This document shows positions 1 through 9,407 of a stretch of DNA of 64,000 nucleotides, in pieces. The notes under the pieces were generated by a model, which was given only the letters and a program-made list of their open reading frames with translations, did not search any database and was not told where the DNA came from. Made by a program: the position numbers and the translations under genes. The stretch covers positions 248,001 through 312,000 of the forward strand of contig NZ_BMXU01000001.1 of NCBI RefSeq assembly GCF_014651915.1. The letters run 5' to 3'. This stretch comes from Parvularcula lutaonensis. GTDB taxonomy: Bacteria; Pseudomonadota; Alphaproteobacteria; Caulobacterales; Parvularculaceae. Position 1 is the first letter of the stretch, and every line of letters begins with the position of its first letter.

Positions 1-651
1 ATCGGCATGAAGCTCCGAACCCTTGGCGAGGCGGTCGAGCGCGAAGAGAACGCCCTTGGCTTCGGTGCGCTCGACCTTCGTGATGGTACGGCCTTGCTTC
101 TCGCGCATGGCGATGACGACGCGGCGCTTGCCCGTCTGGTTTCGCTTCAGGCGTCGGTCGCGGCGGTTCTCTTTCAGGTTCGACGGGCGAACGTGGCCGC
201 CGTGGTACTGGCCGTCGATCTCGACTGCGCCGCTCAGGATCAGGCCGCGCGTCTCGCTGGTCATCGTTTCGCGGAGCTTATGAGCGAGGACGAAGGCCGT
301 CTTGTATTGAACATCCAGGTCCCGGCTGAGCTGCACGGCGGAAACGCCCTTCGCAGCGTTGGCAATGATCAGGATAGCGGCCAGCAGGTCCACGTAGTCG
401 AGCTTCCGAGCGTGGAAGATCGTGCCCGAAGTCACGCTGAACTGGTGGTGACAGTTCTTGCACTTGAACTTGCGGCGTGTGCTGATCGTGTAGGCTTCGT
501 CGTGGTCGCAACGCGGGCAAACCGCCTCGCCGCCCGTTTCCAGCCAACGGATTTTGCGGAACGTCTCGTACGCCTTGTCCTCGCCAGCCTTATAGATCGC
601 CTTCAGCGAAAGGGTGCGGGATGCTGCGGAGAGGAGATGATGTTGCGTCAC
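1..651 (-). CDS. IS1595-family (ISXO2-like) transposase, 3' end outside window
   Basis: Reading the minus strand from about 651 down to base 1 gives one open frame without a stop. It begins VTQHHLLSAASRTLSL, followed by a zinc ribbon with CPRCDH and, about 20 residues later, CKNCHHQF. Then comes the ISXO2-like catalytic domain, including AVEIDGQYHGGHVRPS, whose first Asp would be a DDE-type catalytic residue. This layout is the IS1595 family, which moves by cut-and-paste or copy mechanisms using that domain. The chosen start is GTG at 651, because an in-frame TAG lies just upstream near 675 and family members start at the same point (MTQHxLLS...). GTG at 660 is an alternative. The C-terminal part lies left of the window, so I cannot tell whether the element is intact. 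The next gene (DUF6471, from 780) is divergent and may be its passenger. Confidence 0.85.
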   Translation of the reverse strand, partial: MTQHHLLSAASRTLSLKAIYKAGEDKAYETFRKIRWLETGGEAVCPRCDHDEAYTISTRRKFKCKNCHHQFSVTSGTIFHARKLDYVDLLAAILIIANAAKGVSAVQLSRDLDVQYKTAFVLAHKLRETMTSETRGLILSGAVEIDGQYHGGHVRPSNLKENRRDRRLKRNQTGKRRVVIAMREKQGRTITKVERTEAKGVLFALDRLAKGSELHAD

Positions 652-779
652 GTTTGTCACTATTTCCAATGCCTATGCACTGTATATAGTGGCATGATGC
701 ATCGCTATCAAGGGCGAATGTCATCGTTTATGCGATATTCGCACTTGCAGACGGTTTAGAACCTGCCTACCTCAAGGGC

Positions 780-1001
780 ATGGAACAGTCTGACTGGGAA
801 GCGAAGGTCAAGAACCTTCTAAAGGCCGAGCTGAAGCGCAAAGGGATCACCTATGCGCAACTTGCTGAGAAGCTGGCTGAGATTGGGGTCTCGGAATCAG
901 AGCCCAATATCCGTAACAAGCTAGCTCGGGGTAAGTTTACGGCGGTGTTCTTAGTTCAATGCTTGGAAGCTATTGGAACAACCGACCTGCGTATATCCTA
1001 G
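780..1001 (+). CDS. DUF6471 domain protein (small HTH-like)
   Basis: This is a 73-residue protein with the pattern WEAKVKNLLKAEL...TYAQLAEKLAEIG...NIRNKLARGKFTAVFLVQCLEA, which I recognise as the DUF6471 family. The helix pattern (TYAQLAEKL, then NIRNKLARG) resembles a lambda-repressor-type helix-turn-helix, so DNA binding is plausible but not shown. It lies about 130 bp from the divergent IS1595 transposase start, and the gap would hold both promoters. My inference is that it is a passenger or accessory gene of that element. The start at ATG 780 gives the family's usual N-terminus. Confidence 0.75.
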   Translation: MEQSDWEAKVKNLLKAELKRKGITYAQLAEKLAEIGVSESEPNIRNKLARGKFTAVFLVQCLEAIGTTDLRIS

Positions 1002-1219
1002 CGGCTCTAGCGGCTGTTTGGTTGGCAGCGGCGCTGTCAGCCGGGGAACAGGATCGAGACCGCGCTCAATCCAAAACACGCGCCGAATACCCCGCCGATC
1101 ACGAAGGCAGGAAAGGCGAACTTGCCACGGCCCTGTCGCCTCAAACCCCAACGCACGGCGAACAAGTAGCTCAGCAAGCCCAGTGGTGGGAGGAGCGCGA
1201 TCTTCAGGCCCAAGAGCGC

Positions 1220-1849
1220 ATGGCGCGATGGACCGTTTGGATCGGTGTTGCGACTTGGGTAGGCATAGCCTTGCTCTCCTGGACGCTCTGGGAAACGCGG
1301 AGAGTGACGGTCGAGACCAAACGAATTGGCGAGGCGCAGACCCGCGCCTACCTCTCGATCATAAAACCCAAAATCATCATCCATGATTACATGGTGTGGG
1401 GCGTCGTCGCCGACGTGGTGAACTCCGGCAATTCTCCGGCCAAAAATGTCGAGGTTAAGACTGGGCCGATGATGTTCGATGTGCACGGCAATCCGCTTTG
1501 CCGCATGGCCGGAGTTGGCCCGCCCGCTCTCCCCGATTTTGAAACTGACACCTCTAGACTTGGCAGCATCGCCGCCGGGACCAAGGGCCGAGGGGTGTGG
1601 TTCACCGGTGACTATGAAGGGCATCCGTTCGCCGAGGTCCCCGATTGGGCCAAAATGTACGTTGCCGCGAGCGTCCGCTATCAGACCGTATTCCAGCGCG
1701 GCGAAGAGGCAGAGCGCGAAGACTACCTTTTTGTATTCGAGGTTTCCGAAGGCCTGCCGGACATCGGGAAGGATGTTGTCGAGATCGAGGGCGTGGCGCT
1801 TCCCTACCTCAACGCAGACGGTTCGTTTCGTGAAGCTTCTACTCACTGA
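1220..1849 (+). CDS. Hypothetical membrane-anchored protein, start uncertain
   Basis: The frame is open from 959 to 1849, but only the part from about 1170 onward looks coding: GC at third positions rises and the protein pattern becomes recognisable. It has a short amphipathic DLQAQERMARW segment, one transmembrane helix (VWIGVATWVGIALLSWTLW), a short linker of coiled-coil type (RRVTVETKRIGEAQTRAYLSI) and a beta-rich domain of about 150 residues. This architecture is common in prophage- and island-encoded hypothetical proteins of unknown function. ATG 1220 is the only ATG, GTG or TTG between 1022 and the helix, but it cuts into a conserved-looking DLxAQ segment. The native 5' end may therefore have been replaced when the neighbouring IS material inserted. 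The stop codon lies inside a hairpin. Confidence 0.5.
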   Translation: MARWTVWIGVATWVGIALLSWTLWETRRVTVETKRIGEAQTRAYLSIIKPKIIIHDYMVWGVVADVVNSGNSPAKNVEVKTGPMMFDVHGNPLCRMAGVGPPALPDFETDTSRLGSIAAGTKGRGVWFTGDYEGHPFAEVPDWAKMYVAASVRYQTVFQRGEEAEREDYLFVFEVSEGLPDIGKDVVEIEGVALPYLNADGSFREASTH

Positions 1850-1906
1850 CACCCCCTAAAAGTGGGGCTGTCAGACTCGCAATGCGAGCGATTGCTAACG
1901 CAATCG
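1847..1906. terminator. Three tandem hairpins, possible terminator
   Basis: There are three consecutive inverted repeats. TGACACCCC (1847-1855) pairs with GGGGCTGTCA (1864-1873) with one bulge. CTCGC (1876-1880) pairs with GCGAG (1884-1888). CGATTGC (1889-1895) pairs perfectly with GCAATCG (1900-1906), followed by a short T-containing tract. The first contains the stop codon of the upstream gene. They separate that gene from the defence operon starting at 2019, so termination or mRNA end protection is the likely role. Confidence 0.5.
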
Positions 1907-2018
1907 TTTGTGGTGCTTTTGCTACATAAGGCCGGGCAAAATGCGAAACGGTCGAGCAGATGCGGCTGTGAATATGGTATGCGCCCTCCCAAGACTGCTC
2001 TTGAAACGGTAGCTGCCA

Positions 2019-5000
2019 ATGCATTTCGACCCCAAGGATATTGTCGAACACCTGCGCCACAACCTCGAGCGCTATCCCTACGGCAACGGCATCTCGGTTT
2101 TTCGCGAGCTTTTGCAGAACGCAGATGACGCGAAGGCGCATCAAGTTTCTTTGCACCTGCGACCCGGCTGGCCAGAGGCCTCGAACCCGCTCCTTCGGGG
2201 GCCTGGCCTTCTTCTCGTCAACGATGGTGAGTTCGATGAACGCTCGGCCACGGGCATGCAGACCTTCGGCGGTAGTGTGAAGGCACTCGATGACGCCTCC
2301 GTGGGGCGTTTCGGGCTCGGGCAGAAGTCGGTGTTCCATCTGTGCGATGCATTCGCCGTTGTTCCCGACGGCTTCGGCGCCCACGACGAGCCTTTCGTTG
2401 TGAACCCCTTCGAGGCCCTCGGACGCGAAGGCGACGACTGCCTCCGTTGGCCCAGGATCAATGATGAAGATGCGCGTCGCATCGCCTCGGAGGGCAAGCA
2501 ACTCCTGGATGCGCGCCGCCGCCTGAACATGTGGTTTCCACTCAGGAGAGAGGGGCTTCGCCCAAAGCCGACGAGTAAGGGGATCATTGCTTCGGACATA
2601 GCCCCCGAAAGTCTCGCACCGCTCGCCGATGAGTGGCGGATTGCAGAGATGGTCGCTTCTCTGCGCCATGTGCGCCGCGTGGTGGTCGGGATTGGCCCGT
2701 CAAACGCCGAAATCGACCGTGGTACGGCACGCGCGATGATCGGTTACACCGCTCAACCGGGTGATCGCAGTTTCGGCGGTCCCTTGGGCAGGGGGATTGC
2801 CTGTCTTGGGCGCGAGCGTCGCGCCACGGACGACTTTCGCCGAGACCTTCGCGGGTCGCAAAACTGGCCGCGCAGCCGAAACCGTGATACCGACGAGGAA
2901 GCGCCACAGAAGGCGACCCCGCACGGCGCTGCGATCCTCGTCGTGGATCCCGAAGGCATGGGCCAACTTCTAGCCGACTGGGCAGTGCTGCTGCCGGTGA
3001 CCGAAGCCTTTCCACCACAGGCGCATGACGGAATGGGCCGTCTGAAGCTGCTCCTCCACGGATGTTTCTTCGTAGACAGCGGCCGCAAGGCAGTGATCGG
3101 GCTCGATGAAGCAGGCCCGGCACCCACTGACCAAGCCCCTTTGGACGAGACAACGCTGCGCGCCGAGTGGAACCGCAGCGTTCGCGACCGCCTCGTCCTG
3201 CCGCTGATCCCGGCCGTCCTCTACGATGCGCTGCAAGAAGCGAAGGTTTCAGGCGAGGCGCTGGGCGCCGCCGTTAGGGCCCTCGCCGCGAGCGACTTCG
3301 GCCGCACCCATCGCGCGGCCATCGCAGCCCAGCATGCGCTCGCCAGAATTGTCGAGACAAGCAATGGAAATCTGCGCGTGCGCTGGCAACTTGTGGCGAG
3401 CACTGGCACGTTTCGGCCAATTCCTGCCCCCGATGCGCGTGGGCGTGTGGGGCTGGCGGATATCCTGCCAAATCTGACCGACTGGGCCACAGAACGAGGC
3501 GTTACGCTGGTTTGTGGCAGGGATGCGGTTCTGACGACGAAGGACCTCGTCTGGGAGGCCGACGAGATTGCGAAACTTCTCGAAGGGCTCGCGGCGGATT
3601 GCTTTTTGAGTGACACCCAGGTCCGGGTGCTGCGGGGTTTTTTGGAAACGGCCTGCACGAACCACGATCTGCGAGTTGCCGCATCGGGGCCGGTGCTCAA
3701 GCGACTACGCCAGGCGATGGCTTCGCCGCGCGCACTTGCACCGCATGAGCGCATAGCCAAGGTGCTCGAGGTCACTGCTCCTGATGGTGTCCTGCCTCTG
3801 CCTCCTGGCGCTTCCGAACGGTTCGTTCTGCGGGCGCTTGCCAGCGCGAAAGGGGCCCCAATCTGTCTGCCCCAGGAATGGTTGCCCGACGAAGTAAAGG
3901 GGGCAACCATTGGAGCACATGCGGTCCATTCGCTGATCGCCGCTCTGCAACCGCTGCTTGAGACGGATGGGCAGGCGGATTCAGCCAGTGCAGCAGCCCT
4001 CGCCATTCTGCGCCGCATCGAAAGCATTGAAGCCGCCTTGGAGCATCCAGAGTTGCCCGCGCTGCCGGTCGTCAAGGCTCTGGACGGGATCCGCACGCGT
4101 CGGCTGAGCCTCGCAGAGCTCTATGGGGCATCACGCGAACAGCGGCTCTTCCGTGACCATCCCCAAGCCCGCCGGCTTCTTGGGGTCGCTGCGAATGCGC
4201 TGCCAGAATCCGAGACATTCCTTCTGCCGAGCGCTGCCGCCAGTGCACTGCTGGACGCAAACGGCAGTGCGCCGACAAACGCCGTATTCAGATTGCATGA
4301 TCTCGATGCCAGGGCCGTCTGCGCGCTCGTGCGCAAGGCCGAGGCGCTCGGTCCGCCGCAGGCCCGCGCCAACCTCCTGAATGCCATTTTCAGCAATGAA
4401 CTGGAAAGTCGCGATGCCCTCCTCATGCTTGCAGCCGGGGATCGGCGTGCGCACGAAAACCGTTTCAGGCTCAATGCGTTGGGACAGAGCGCTCCGGCGC
4501 TGGACGCGCTGATCGCTCGACTCACGGCAAATTCGGAGCCAGTCATTTTGGTGCCGAGCGAGGTCATGGACACGCTCGACCGTGCCAAGGTGCGCCATCT
4601 CTCGATTGACACGCTGGAGGGCGCCTGGCTTGGTGACTTGCTCGTTCGCCATGCCGATGAACTGGCCACGCAGGGGCTTGATCACGCGGCCGTGGAGGCA
4701 ATTCTTTGCGCTGGCATTCCCGACGAGCATCTGAAACAGCTGCCGATCTTCCCCACGCGGCAAGGCGGCTGGGCGCGACCGGACAGCGTTTACCGCCCGA
4801 ACCCGGACTGGGCCGTCGCGAGAGGCATGACAGCCATTGTGCCGCTGCTTGGCGAATTCGAGGAACCGAGAGCACGGGAGCGTGCCGAAGCACTTGTCGA
4901 GCGCTGGTCACCCGAGGCGCAGATTGCCGTTTGTCTCGGCCAATCGGAACCCATTCGTTTTTCCACCGAGATCCTGGACGCTCTGGCGAGTATCGAAGCG

Positions 5001-8000
5001 CCAGATGCCGATCGCCTGCGCCGCGCGAAATGGCTGAGAGATCGCTCCGGCAACGCTTGGGCGCCGGAGGACGTGGTCGATCTCTCCGAAGATGTTCTGG
5101 TAGCTGCGCGCCGCGTGCTCGGTGACGATCTTCCGTTTCTTCCGGTGAGTGACATAGATCCGAGGATCCGGGAACACCAGGGCTTCGCGGACCTGCGGGA
5201 AAAGGGCGTTCTGCCCGACGACATGGGTTCCCTCGACCGGCTGCTCCTCATCATTGAGGAGGCAAGACCCGTCGCCTTTGTCGGCGGCGCAACAGATGAA
5301 CTGGTGCAAGCGCTCGCCCAGCTGGCCGATGCCGGCGTCGACCTGCCGCTGCCTGGTTGGCCTCTGCTTGCCGCCGCGCTGCGGGTGCTTCCACCAGATG
5401 CCGGGGAAACCCCGGCGCGCATGCTCGAGGTTGTTACCCGTTTCAAGGCGGCAGACCGCGCACAGCATAGAGACGTTGCCAACTGGCTTAACGAGCTGGC
5501 TGAAATTGCAAAGCAACGCCACGGCACCAACGAGGCAGCCGCTGCTCGCGTTGCCTATAGTGCGGCATTCAAGATGGTGGCCTCGTGGCCCGTCTCCGAA
5601 TTCCGGGCGATCATCGGTGGAGTTTTCGTGCCAACCGATGCAGGCAATTGGCGGCGGGGTGCGGAGGTGACTGCGCCTTGCGAAGGAATATCACGTGATT
5701 TTCTTCTTGCCGCCGACCTGGCCAAAGACTTGCCGCCCAACTCGGAACCCGCCGGACCTGAAGCAGGGCAGAGCGAAGGTGGCGAGGTCGACAAAGGCAA
5801 CAATTCGAACAGGGAAGAGTGCGTCAAAAGCCTGGTGTCGCTTCTCAAGCGAATGCGGGCCCAGGTACCGGAGCCGGCCTTGGCTTTCTTTGCAGCCGTT
5901 GTTTCCGAGCGCGATCAGTTTGAGAGGATTGCAAGCGATTGCTTCGCCTTGCCGCATGCAACTATCCAATCGATTCTGAATCGTCTGGATGAAATCGCCG
6001 GCAGCCTCGCTGAAGGCGACAAGGGAACCTCCTACCGCTTCGCGTTGCTTCGGAAAAATGCTGGCCTGCACTTCACTCTCATCACTGGCGGCGAGGTGAA
6101 GATCATGGCGCTCGACGGAAATGTGCGCAGTGCCCCGAGCGAGATTGATCAACCGTTTCAGGTTCTGGGCACGGGGCATTTGGAGGCTGTCGCTGGGAAC
6201 CGAGGCACGGTGATCCATGAGATCACCATTGCCGACCGTGAAGGGCGGATCACACTCAAGACGCTGGAGGACTTGACCCGGAATGTTGGGCCGCTGGTCT
6301 TGTGGCATTTCAAGCGCTGCGAAGACGCCATCCTCGAGGAGCTTCGGCAAGCGTTTCAGGTTGGACAAGCGACGGTCGAAGATGCCCGCGCGCGTCTCGA
6401 GGATCGGCTGCCACAAATCCTGGCTGAATTGAAGCCAGCCCCTGGGTCGAGGCTGCGTGAAGCCCTTGACCGCTACGAGACGCAAGAGCAGTCGATCCCT
6501 CCCGACAAGCGCGCAAAAGAACTGCCTGACGCGAAACGCGCTCTCTGGGATGAAGTCGCGTCCGAAGACTCCGCGACAGAATTGCTTGGTTTGATCCGCC
6601 AAGGTATCGAAAGTTACGGCTATGGCCCAGGACGGGTCGCGTTTGAACTTTTCCAGAACGCAGATGATGCAACCCTTCAGCACCCACCCGAAGGGCTGAG
6701 GGCGTTCAGGGTTGCATTCGAGAATGAGCGGATGCGCATTCTTCATTGGGGGCGGCTCATCAATCACCTCGGGCCATCTTCTGCGGAGGGAGAGCGCAGG
6801 GGCTGGCAGCGTGACTTGTTCAACATGTTGCTGATGAACCTGTCCGAGAAGCGCGAGGATGTGACTGGAAGATTCGGATTGGGGTTCAAGAGTGTCCATC
6901 TTATTGCATGCGAGGTGGAGATTGCTTCGGGGTTCATTGCCTGCAGGATAAAGGGCGGCATGCTCCCAGAGGTATGGGAGGGCGGGCAACAACACTCCCT
7001 TGATGCTAGCCGGAATGATCGACGCGCCACGATAATCTCTCTGAAGATAGATCCCGACCCCGAAAGAGAGGCGCAGGAAGCGCATGGAGTTTTCGCTCGC
7101 TGTGCGCGCTGGCTTCCGGTGACAGCGCGGGCGATCCGGGAAGTTCACCTCGGCGGTCACCGCTACGCTGCGCGCCTCAAAGAGACGGGCATGCAGGGGA
7201 TCCGGCATGTCGTCTTCGAGGGTGTTGAGCCGGGCCAGGCGCTGGCACTGTCGCTGGACGACAATACGACGCTTTACCTGCCCCTCGATACTGATGGACC
7301 TCGATCGCTGCCCGAGGAAATGCCTAGGCTCTGGCTTCTCGCGCCGCTCGAAGAGGAAATTCGTGCCGGATGGCTTTTGAACTCGTACAGTTTCCGTGTC
7401 GATCCCGGGCGCGGCCGGCTTGCAGGAAGTGTTAAGGAGCGCGCAGAACTCTTCGAACGCCTGGGTAGAGCGCTCGGACATCGGCTGGTTGAACTTTTCG
7501 ATCTTCTGGATCGTGACTGGGCCGGCTTTGCAGAGCCTGCCGGACTTTCCGAACGAAACGCCGCATCGGGACGGAAGCTGTTTCTTGAACGCCTCGTCAG
7601 TCTTTTCAAGGAGGATGTATCCCATGGTGGTGGGGACGACCGGCTTGAGACGAAGCTTCACCACGAAGGCGGGCTCAGACATCTCTTCTGCGAGCGCGAG
7701 GCCTTTCCGACCAGGCTGCCGGCACCCTTTGAACCTTTCCTGCGGGCCGATCAGGTGCGCTGGAAGCTCGCCGGCGGCCTCGTCGAGCCGGGCCGTGTAG
7801 AACGGCTCATCGGCTGGCGGTCGGTTGCCGATATCGCACAATCGGCGGTCAGCTCGGAGATGGCGACCGTGTTCGAGCACCTAGGCTTTCCCGCTCCACA
7901 GCGATTTGACGCGGCAATGCTCGTCAGCATGGAGATAGGTGCGGACAAACGGGCGGATCCTGAGAGCGCCGCACGGCTTGGGTCCTTCCTTGATCAGCCA

Positions 8001-9407
8001 TTCGTCGAAGCCTTGGATTGGAAGGAGCGGCAGGAACTGCTCAAGGCGGCGGCTGGTGCGAAGTTCCTCATGGCGGATGGCCAATGGCGGGAGGCTCGTC
8101 TGGTGCCGCGGGATGCAGCGGATGCGGACGAAGAAGAGCGACGCATACTCGCCTTCGCTCCGAACGAGGACGTGGCCGACGATTCCTATTTCGGCGACGC
8201 CCTGTCCTTCTACCGTCTGGCTGCCCGTCAAAGCGGATATCAGCGCACCGCTGAAACCTTTGCCCGCTGGGCACATCAAGTCACGGAACCCGCTGCCCAG
8301 CGGGCGCTGCTCACCTATGTTGCCGAGGGCAGCCAAGGCGAACGACTCGGTAACCTATTGGCCACAAAGCGGCCGCACTGGCTGCCCGCCGAGGCGGAAG
8401 AATTCCGGCAAAGCGAGCTGGCAAAGGGGTTTGATGACGATGCACGAGGTCGCCTGATGCCCATCCTTTATCCATCTCTGAGGCGCATGATCGGTTCGGG
8501 CCGCTGGCTGTCGCCCGACCCGGGCTCCCCAGAGATCGGGAACACCCCGCCCGATCCGGCAGAAGAACTCGCCCGAATTCGCGACTGGTGGCTAAGAGAT
8601 CACGTTGACCAGCGAGAAGACTATGACAATCGCATCTGGCCAAACGGGTTCAGGCCAGGGAGCTTGCGCGACCTGGAAGCCGAAGACAACCGGGTCGGGT
8701 GGTTCACCTTCTTTGCTCTTGGGATTTTCCGGACTCTGCCTTGGAACAATGAGGGTGCCCACAAAAGCTTCGTGGAATCCGCCGCCCGAGCGGGCTGGTG
8801 GGACGAGATGGCGACCGCCCGCCTGCCGGAAGACCCGACGCCATGGCTGAAGCGCCTGGAAGACTTTGCATCTCCCGCCGCTTGGAAAATCGATTTTCCG
8901 CAATGGCGCAGAACGATAGCCGATCTCTATGCCCTTGCCCGCTGGCTGCCGGATTACGCCGATGCCTTCCGGCTCCTGCCCAGGGTGGTGGAGCGCGAGG
9001 GACAGGTGGCGCTAAGCGATATCTGGCGCCTCAGCTACGCGCCCATCTGGCAGAGGCGCGGCCTGGAAGGGGCACCGCTGACGCAAAGCCTTGGACTCGG
9101 CGCGAACTGGATGATCCGCGAGGCGATCCGGCACGGCTTGTGGGGCGAAGACGAGGCTGCCCGGATGCACACTTATGCCTGGGCGGCGACGGGGCGCGTG
9201 CGTCGGCTGTTTGCGGAACGGCTTGGACACCCCTTGGGCGAGCGGGGAAACATGGACCTTTCGAGAGACATCTACAGTTTCGTCTCCCAACATCTCGGCC
9301 CGGATGTCACATTCCTGGGCGATCTGGACCTCCCGCTTCAGCTTTGGGAGAGTGGAGAAGACGACGCTACCGGACAGCCCGTGTACAGCGACGAGGCAAG
9401 GGGATGA
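2019..9407 (+). CDS. Giant protein with two sacsin/HSP90-like (GHKL) ATPase modules, putative defence
   Basis: This 2462-residue protein carries a Bergerat-fold module twice. Module 1 lies at about residues 1-260: N-box FRELLQNADDAK with Asn34, then LLLVNDGEFDE, then lid motif GRFGLGQKS at 96-104. Module 2 starts at about 1530: ELFQNADDAT with Asn1547 and GRFGLGFKS at 1617-1625. Between and after them are long alpha-helical regions with no motif I recognise. Sacsin-type repeats are known from the ataxia protein sacsin and from large bacterial ATPases found in defence islands. In module 2 the usual D-x-G or N-G of the second motif reads HWGRLIN, so nucleotide binding there may be altered. The gene overlaps the SNF2 helicase by ATGA at 9404, so both are probably translated together. 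The role as an anti-phage protein is inference from context. Confidence 0.85.
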   Translation: MHFDPKDIVEHLRHNLERYPYGNGISVFRELLQNADDAKAHQVSLHLRPGWPEASNPLLRGPGLLLVNDGEFDERSATGMQTFGGSVKALDDASVGRFGLGQKSVFHLCDAFAVVPDGFGAHDEPFVVNPFEALGREGDDCLRWPRINDEDARRIASEGKQLLDARRRLNMWFPLRREGLRPKPTSKGIIASDIAPESLAPLADEWRIAEMVASLRHVRRVVVGIGPSNAEIDRGTARAMIGYTAQPGDRSFGGPLGRGIACLGRERRATDDFRRDLRGSQNWPRSRNRDTDEEAPQKATPHGAAILVVDPEGMGQLLADWAVLLPVTEAFPPQAHDGMGRLKLLLHGCFFVDSGRKAVIGLDEAGPAPTDQAPLDETTLRAEWNRSVRDRLVLPLIPAVLYDALQEAKVSGEALGAAVRALAASDFGRTHRAAIAAQHALARIVETSNGNLRVRWQLVASTGTFRPIPAPDARGRVGLADILPNLTDWATERGVTLVCGRDAVLTTKDLVWEADEIAKLLEGLAADCFLSDTQVRVLRGFLETACTNHDLRVAASGPVLKRLRQAMASPRALAPHERIAKVLEVTAPDGVLPLPPGASERFVLRALASAKGAPICLPQEWLPDEVKGATIGAHAVHSLIAALQPLLETDGQADSASAAALAILRRIESIEAALEHPELPALPVVKALDGIRTRRLSLAELYGASREQRLFRDHPQARRLLGVAANALPESETFLLPSAAASALLDANGSAPTNAVFRLHDLDARAVCALVRKAEALGPPQARANLLNAIFSNELESRDALLMLAAGDRRAHENRFRLNALGQSAPALDALIARLTANSEPVILVPSEVMDTLDRAKVRHLSIDTLEGAWLGDLLVRHADELATQGLDHAAVEAILCAGIPDEHLKQLPIFPTRQGGWARPDSVYRPNPDWAVARGMTAIVPLLGEFEEPRARERAEALVERWSPEAQIAVCLGQSEPIRFSTEILDALASIEAPDADRLRRAKWLRDRSGNAWAPEDVVDLSEDVLVAARRVLGDDLPFLPVSDIDPRIREHQGFADLREKGVLPDDMGSLDRLLLIIEEARPVAFVGGATDELVQALAQLADAGVDLPLPGWPLLAAALRVLPPDAGETPARMLEVVTRFKAADRAQHRDVANWLNELAEIAKQRHGTNEAAAARVAYSAAFKMVASWPVSEFRAIIGGVFVPTDAGNWRRGAEVTAPCEGISRDFLLAADLAKDLPPNSEPAGPEAGQSEGGEVDKGNNSNREECVKSLVSLLKRMRAQVPEPALAFFAAVVSERDQFERIASDCFALPHATIQSILNRLDEIAGSLAEGDKGTSYRFALLRKNAGLHFTLITGGEVKIMALDGNVRSAPSEIDQPFQVLGTGHLEAVAGNRGTVIHEITIADREGRITLKTLEDLTRNVGPLVLWHFKRCEDAILEELRQAFQVGQATVEDARARLEDRLPQILAELKPAPGSRLREALDRYETQEQSIPPDKRAKELPDAKRALWDEVASEDSATELLGLIRQGIESYGYGPGRVAFELFQNADDATLQHPPEGLRAFRVAFENERMRILHWGRLINHLGPSSAEGERRGWQRDLFNMLLMNLSEKREDVTGRFGLGFKSVHLIACEVEIASGFIACRIKGGMLPEVWEGGQQHSLDASRNDRRATIISLKIDPDPEREAQEAHGVFARCARWLPVTARAIREVHLGGHRYAARLKETGMQGIRHVVFEGVEPGQALALSLDDNTTLYLPLDTDGPRSLPEEMPRLWLLAPLEEEIRAGWLLNSYSFRVDPGRGRLAGSVKERAELFERLGRALGHRLVELFDLLDRDWAGFAEPAGLSERNAASGRKLFLERLVSLFKEDVSHGGGDDRLETKLHHEGGLRHLFCEREAFPTRLPAPFEPFLRADQVRWKLAGGLVEPGRVERLIGWRSVADIAQSAVSSEMATVFEHLGFPAPQRFDAAMLVSMEIGADKRADPESAARLGSFLDQPFVEALDWKERQELLKAAAGAKFLMADGQWREARLVPRDAADADEEERRILAFAPNEDVADDSYFGDALSFYRLAARQSGYQRTAETFARWAHQVTEPAAQRALLTYVAEGSQGERLGNLLATKRPHWLPAEAEEFRQSELAKGFDDDARGRLMPILYPSLRRMIGSGRWLSPDPGSPEIGNTPPDPAEELARIRDWWLRDHVDQREDYDNRIWPNGFRPGSLRDLEAEDNRVGWFTFFALGIFRTLPWNNEGAHKSFVESAARAGWWDEMATARLPEDPTPWLKRLEDFASPAAWKIDFPQWRRTIADLYALARWLPDYADAFRLLPRVVEREGQVALSDIWRLSYAPIWQRRGLEGAPLTQSLGLGANWMIREAIRHGLWGEDEAARMHTYAWAATGRVRRLFAERLGHPLGERGNMDLSRDIYSFVSQHLGPDVTFLGDLDLPLQLWESGEDDATGQPVYSDEARG

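Noticed and set aside
7-759. 250-codon open frame on the plus strand
   Set aside because: It is the antisense shadow of the IS1595 transposase, whose zinc ribbon and catalytic pattern are clear on the minus strand.
5691-7880. 729-codon open frame on the minus strand inside the sacsin-like gene
   Set aside because: The plus-strand protein has conserved ATPase motifs across this range, and the minus frame shows no family pattern.
8798-9403. N-terminal extension of the SNF2 helicase frame
   Set aside because: It lies within the sacsin-like coding region in another frame; ATG 9404 with the ATGA overlap and a ribosome site is the real start.
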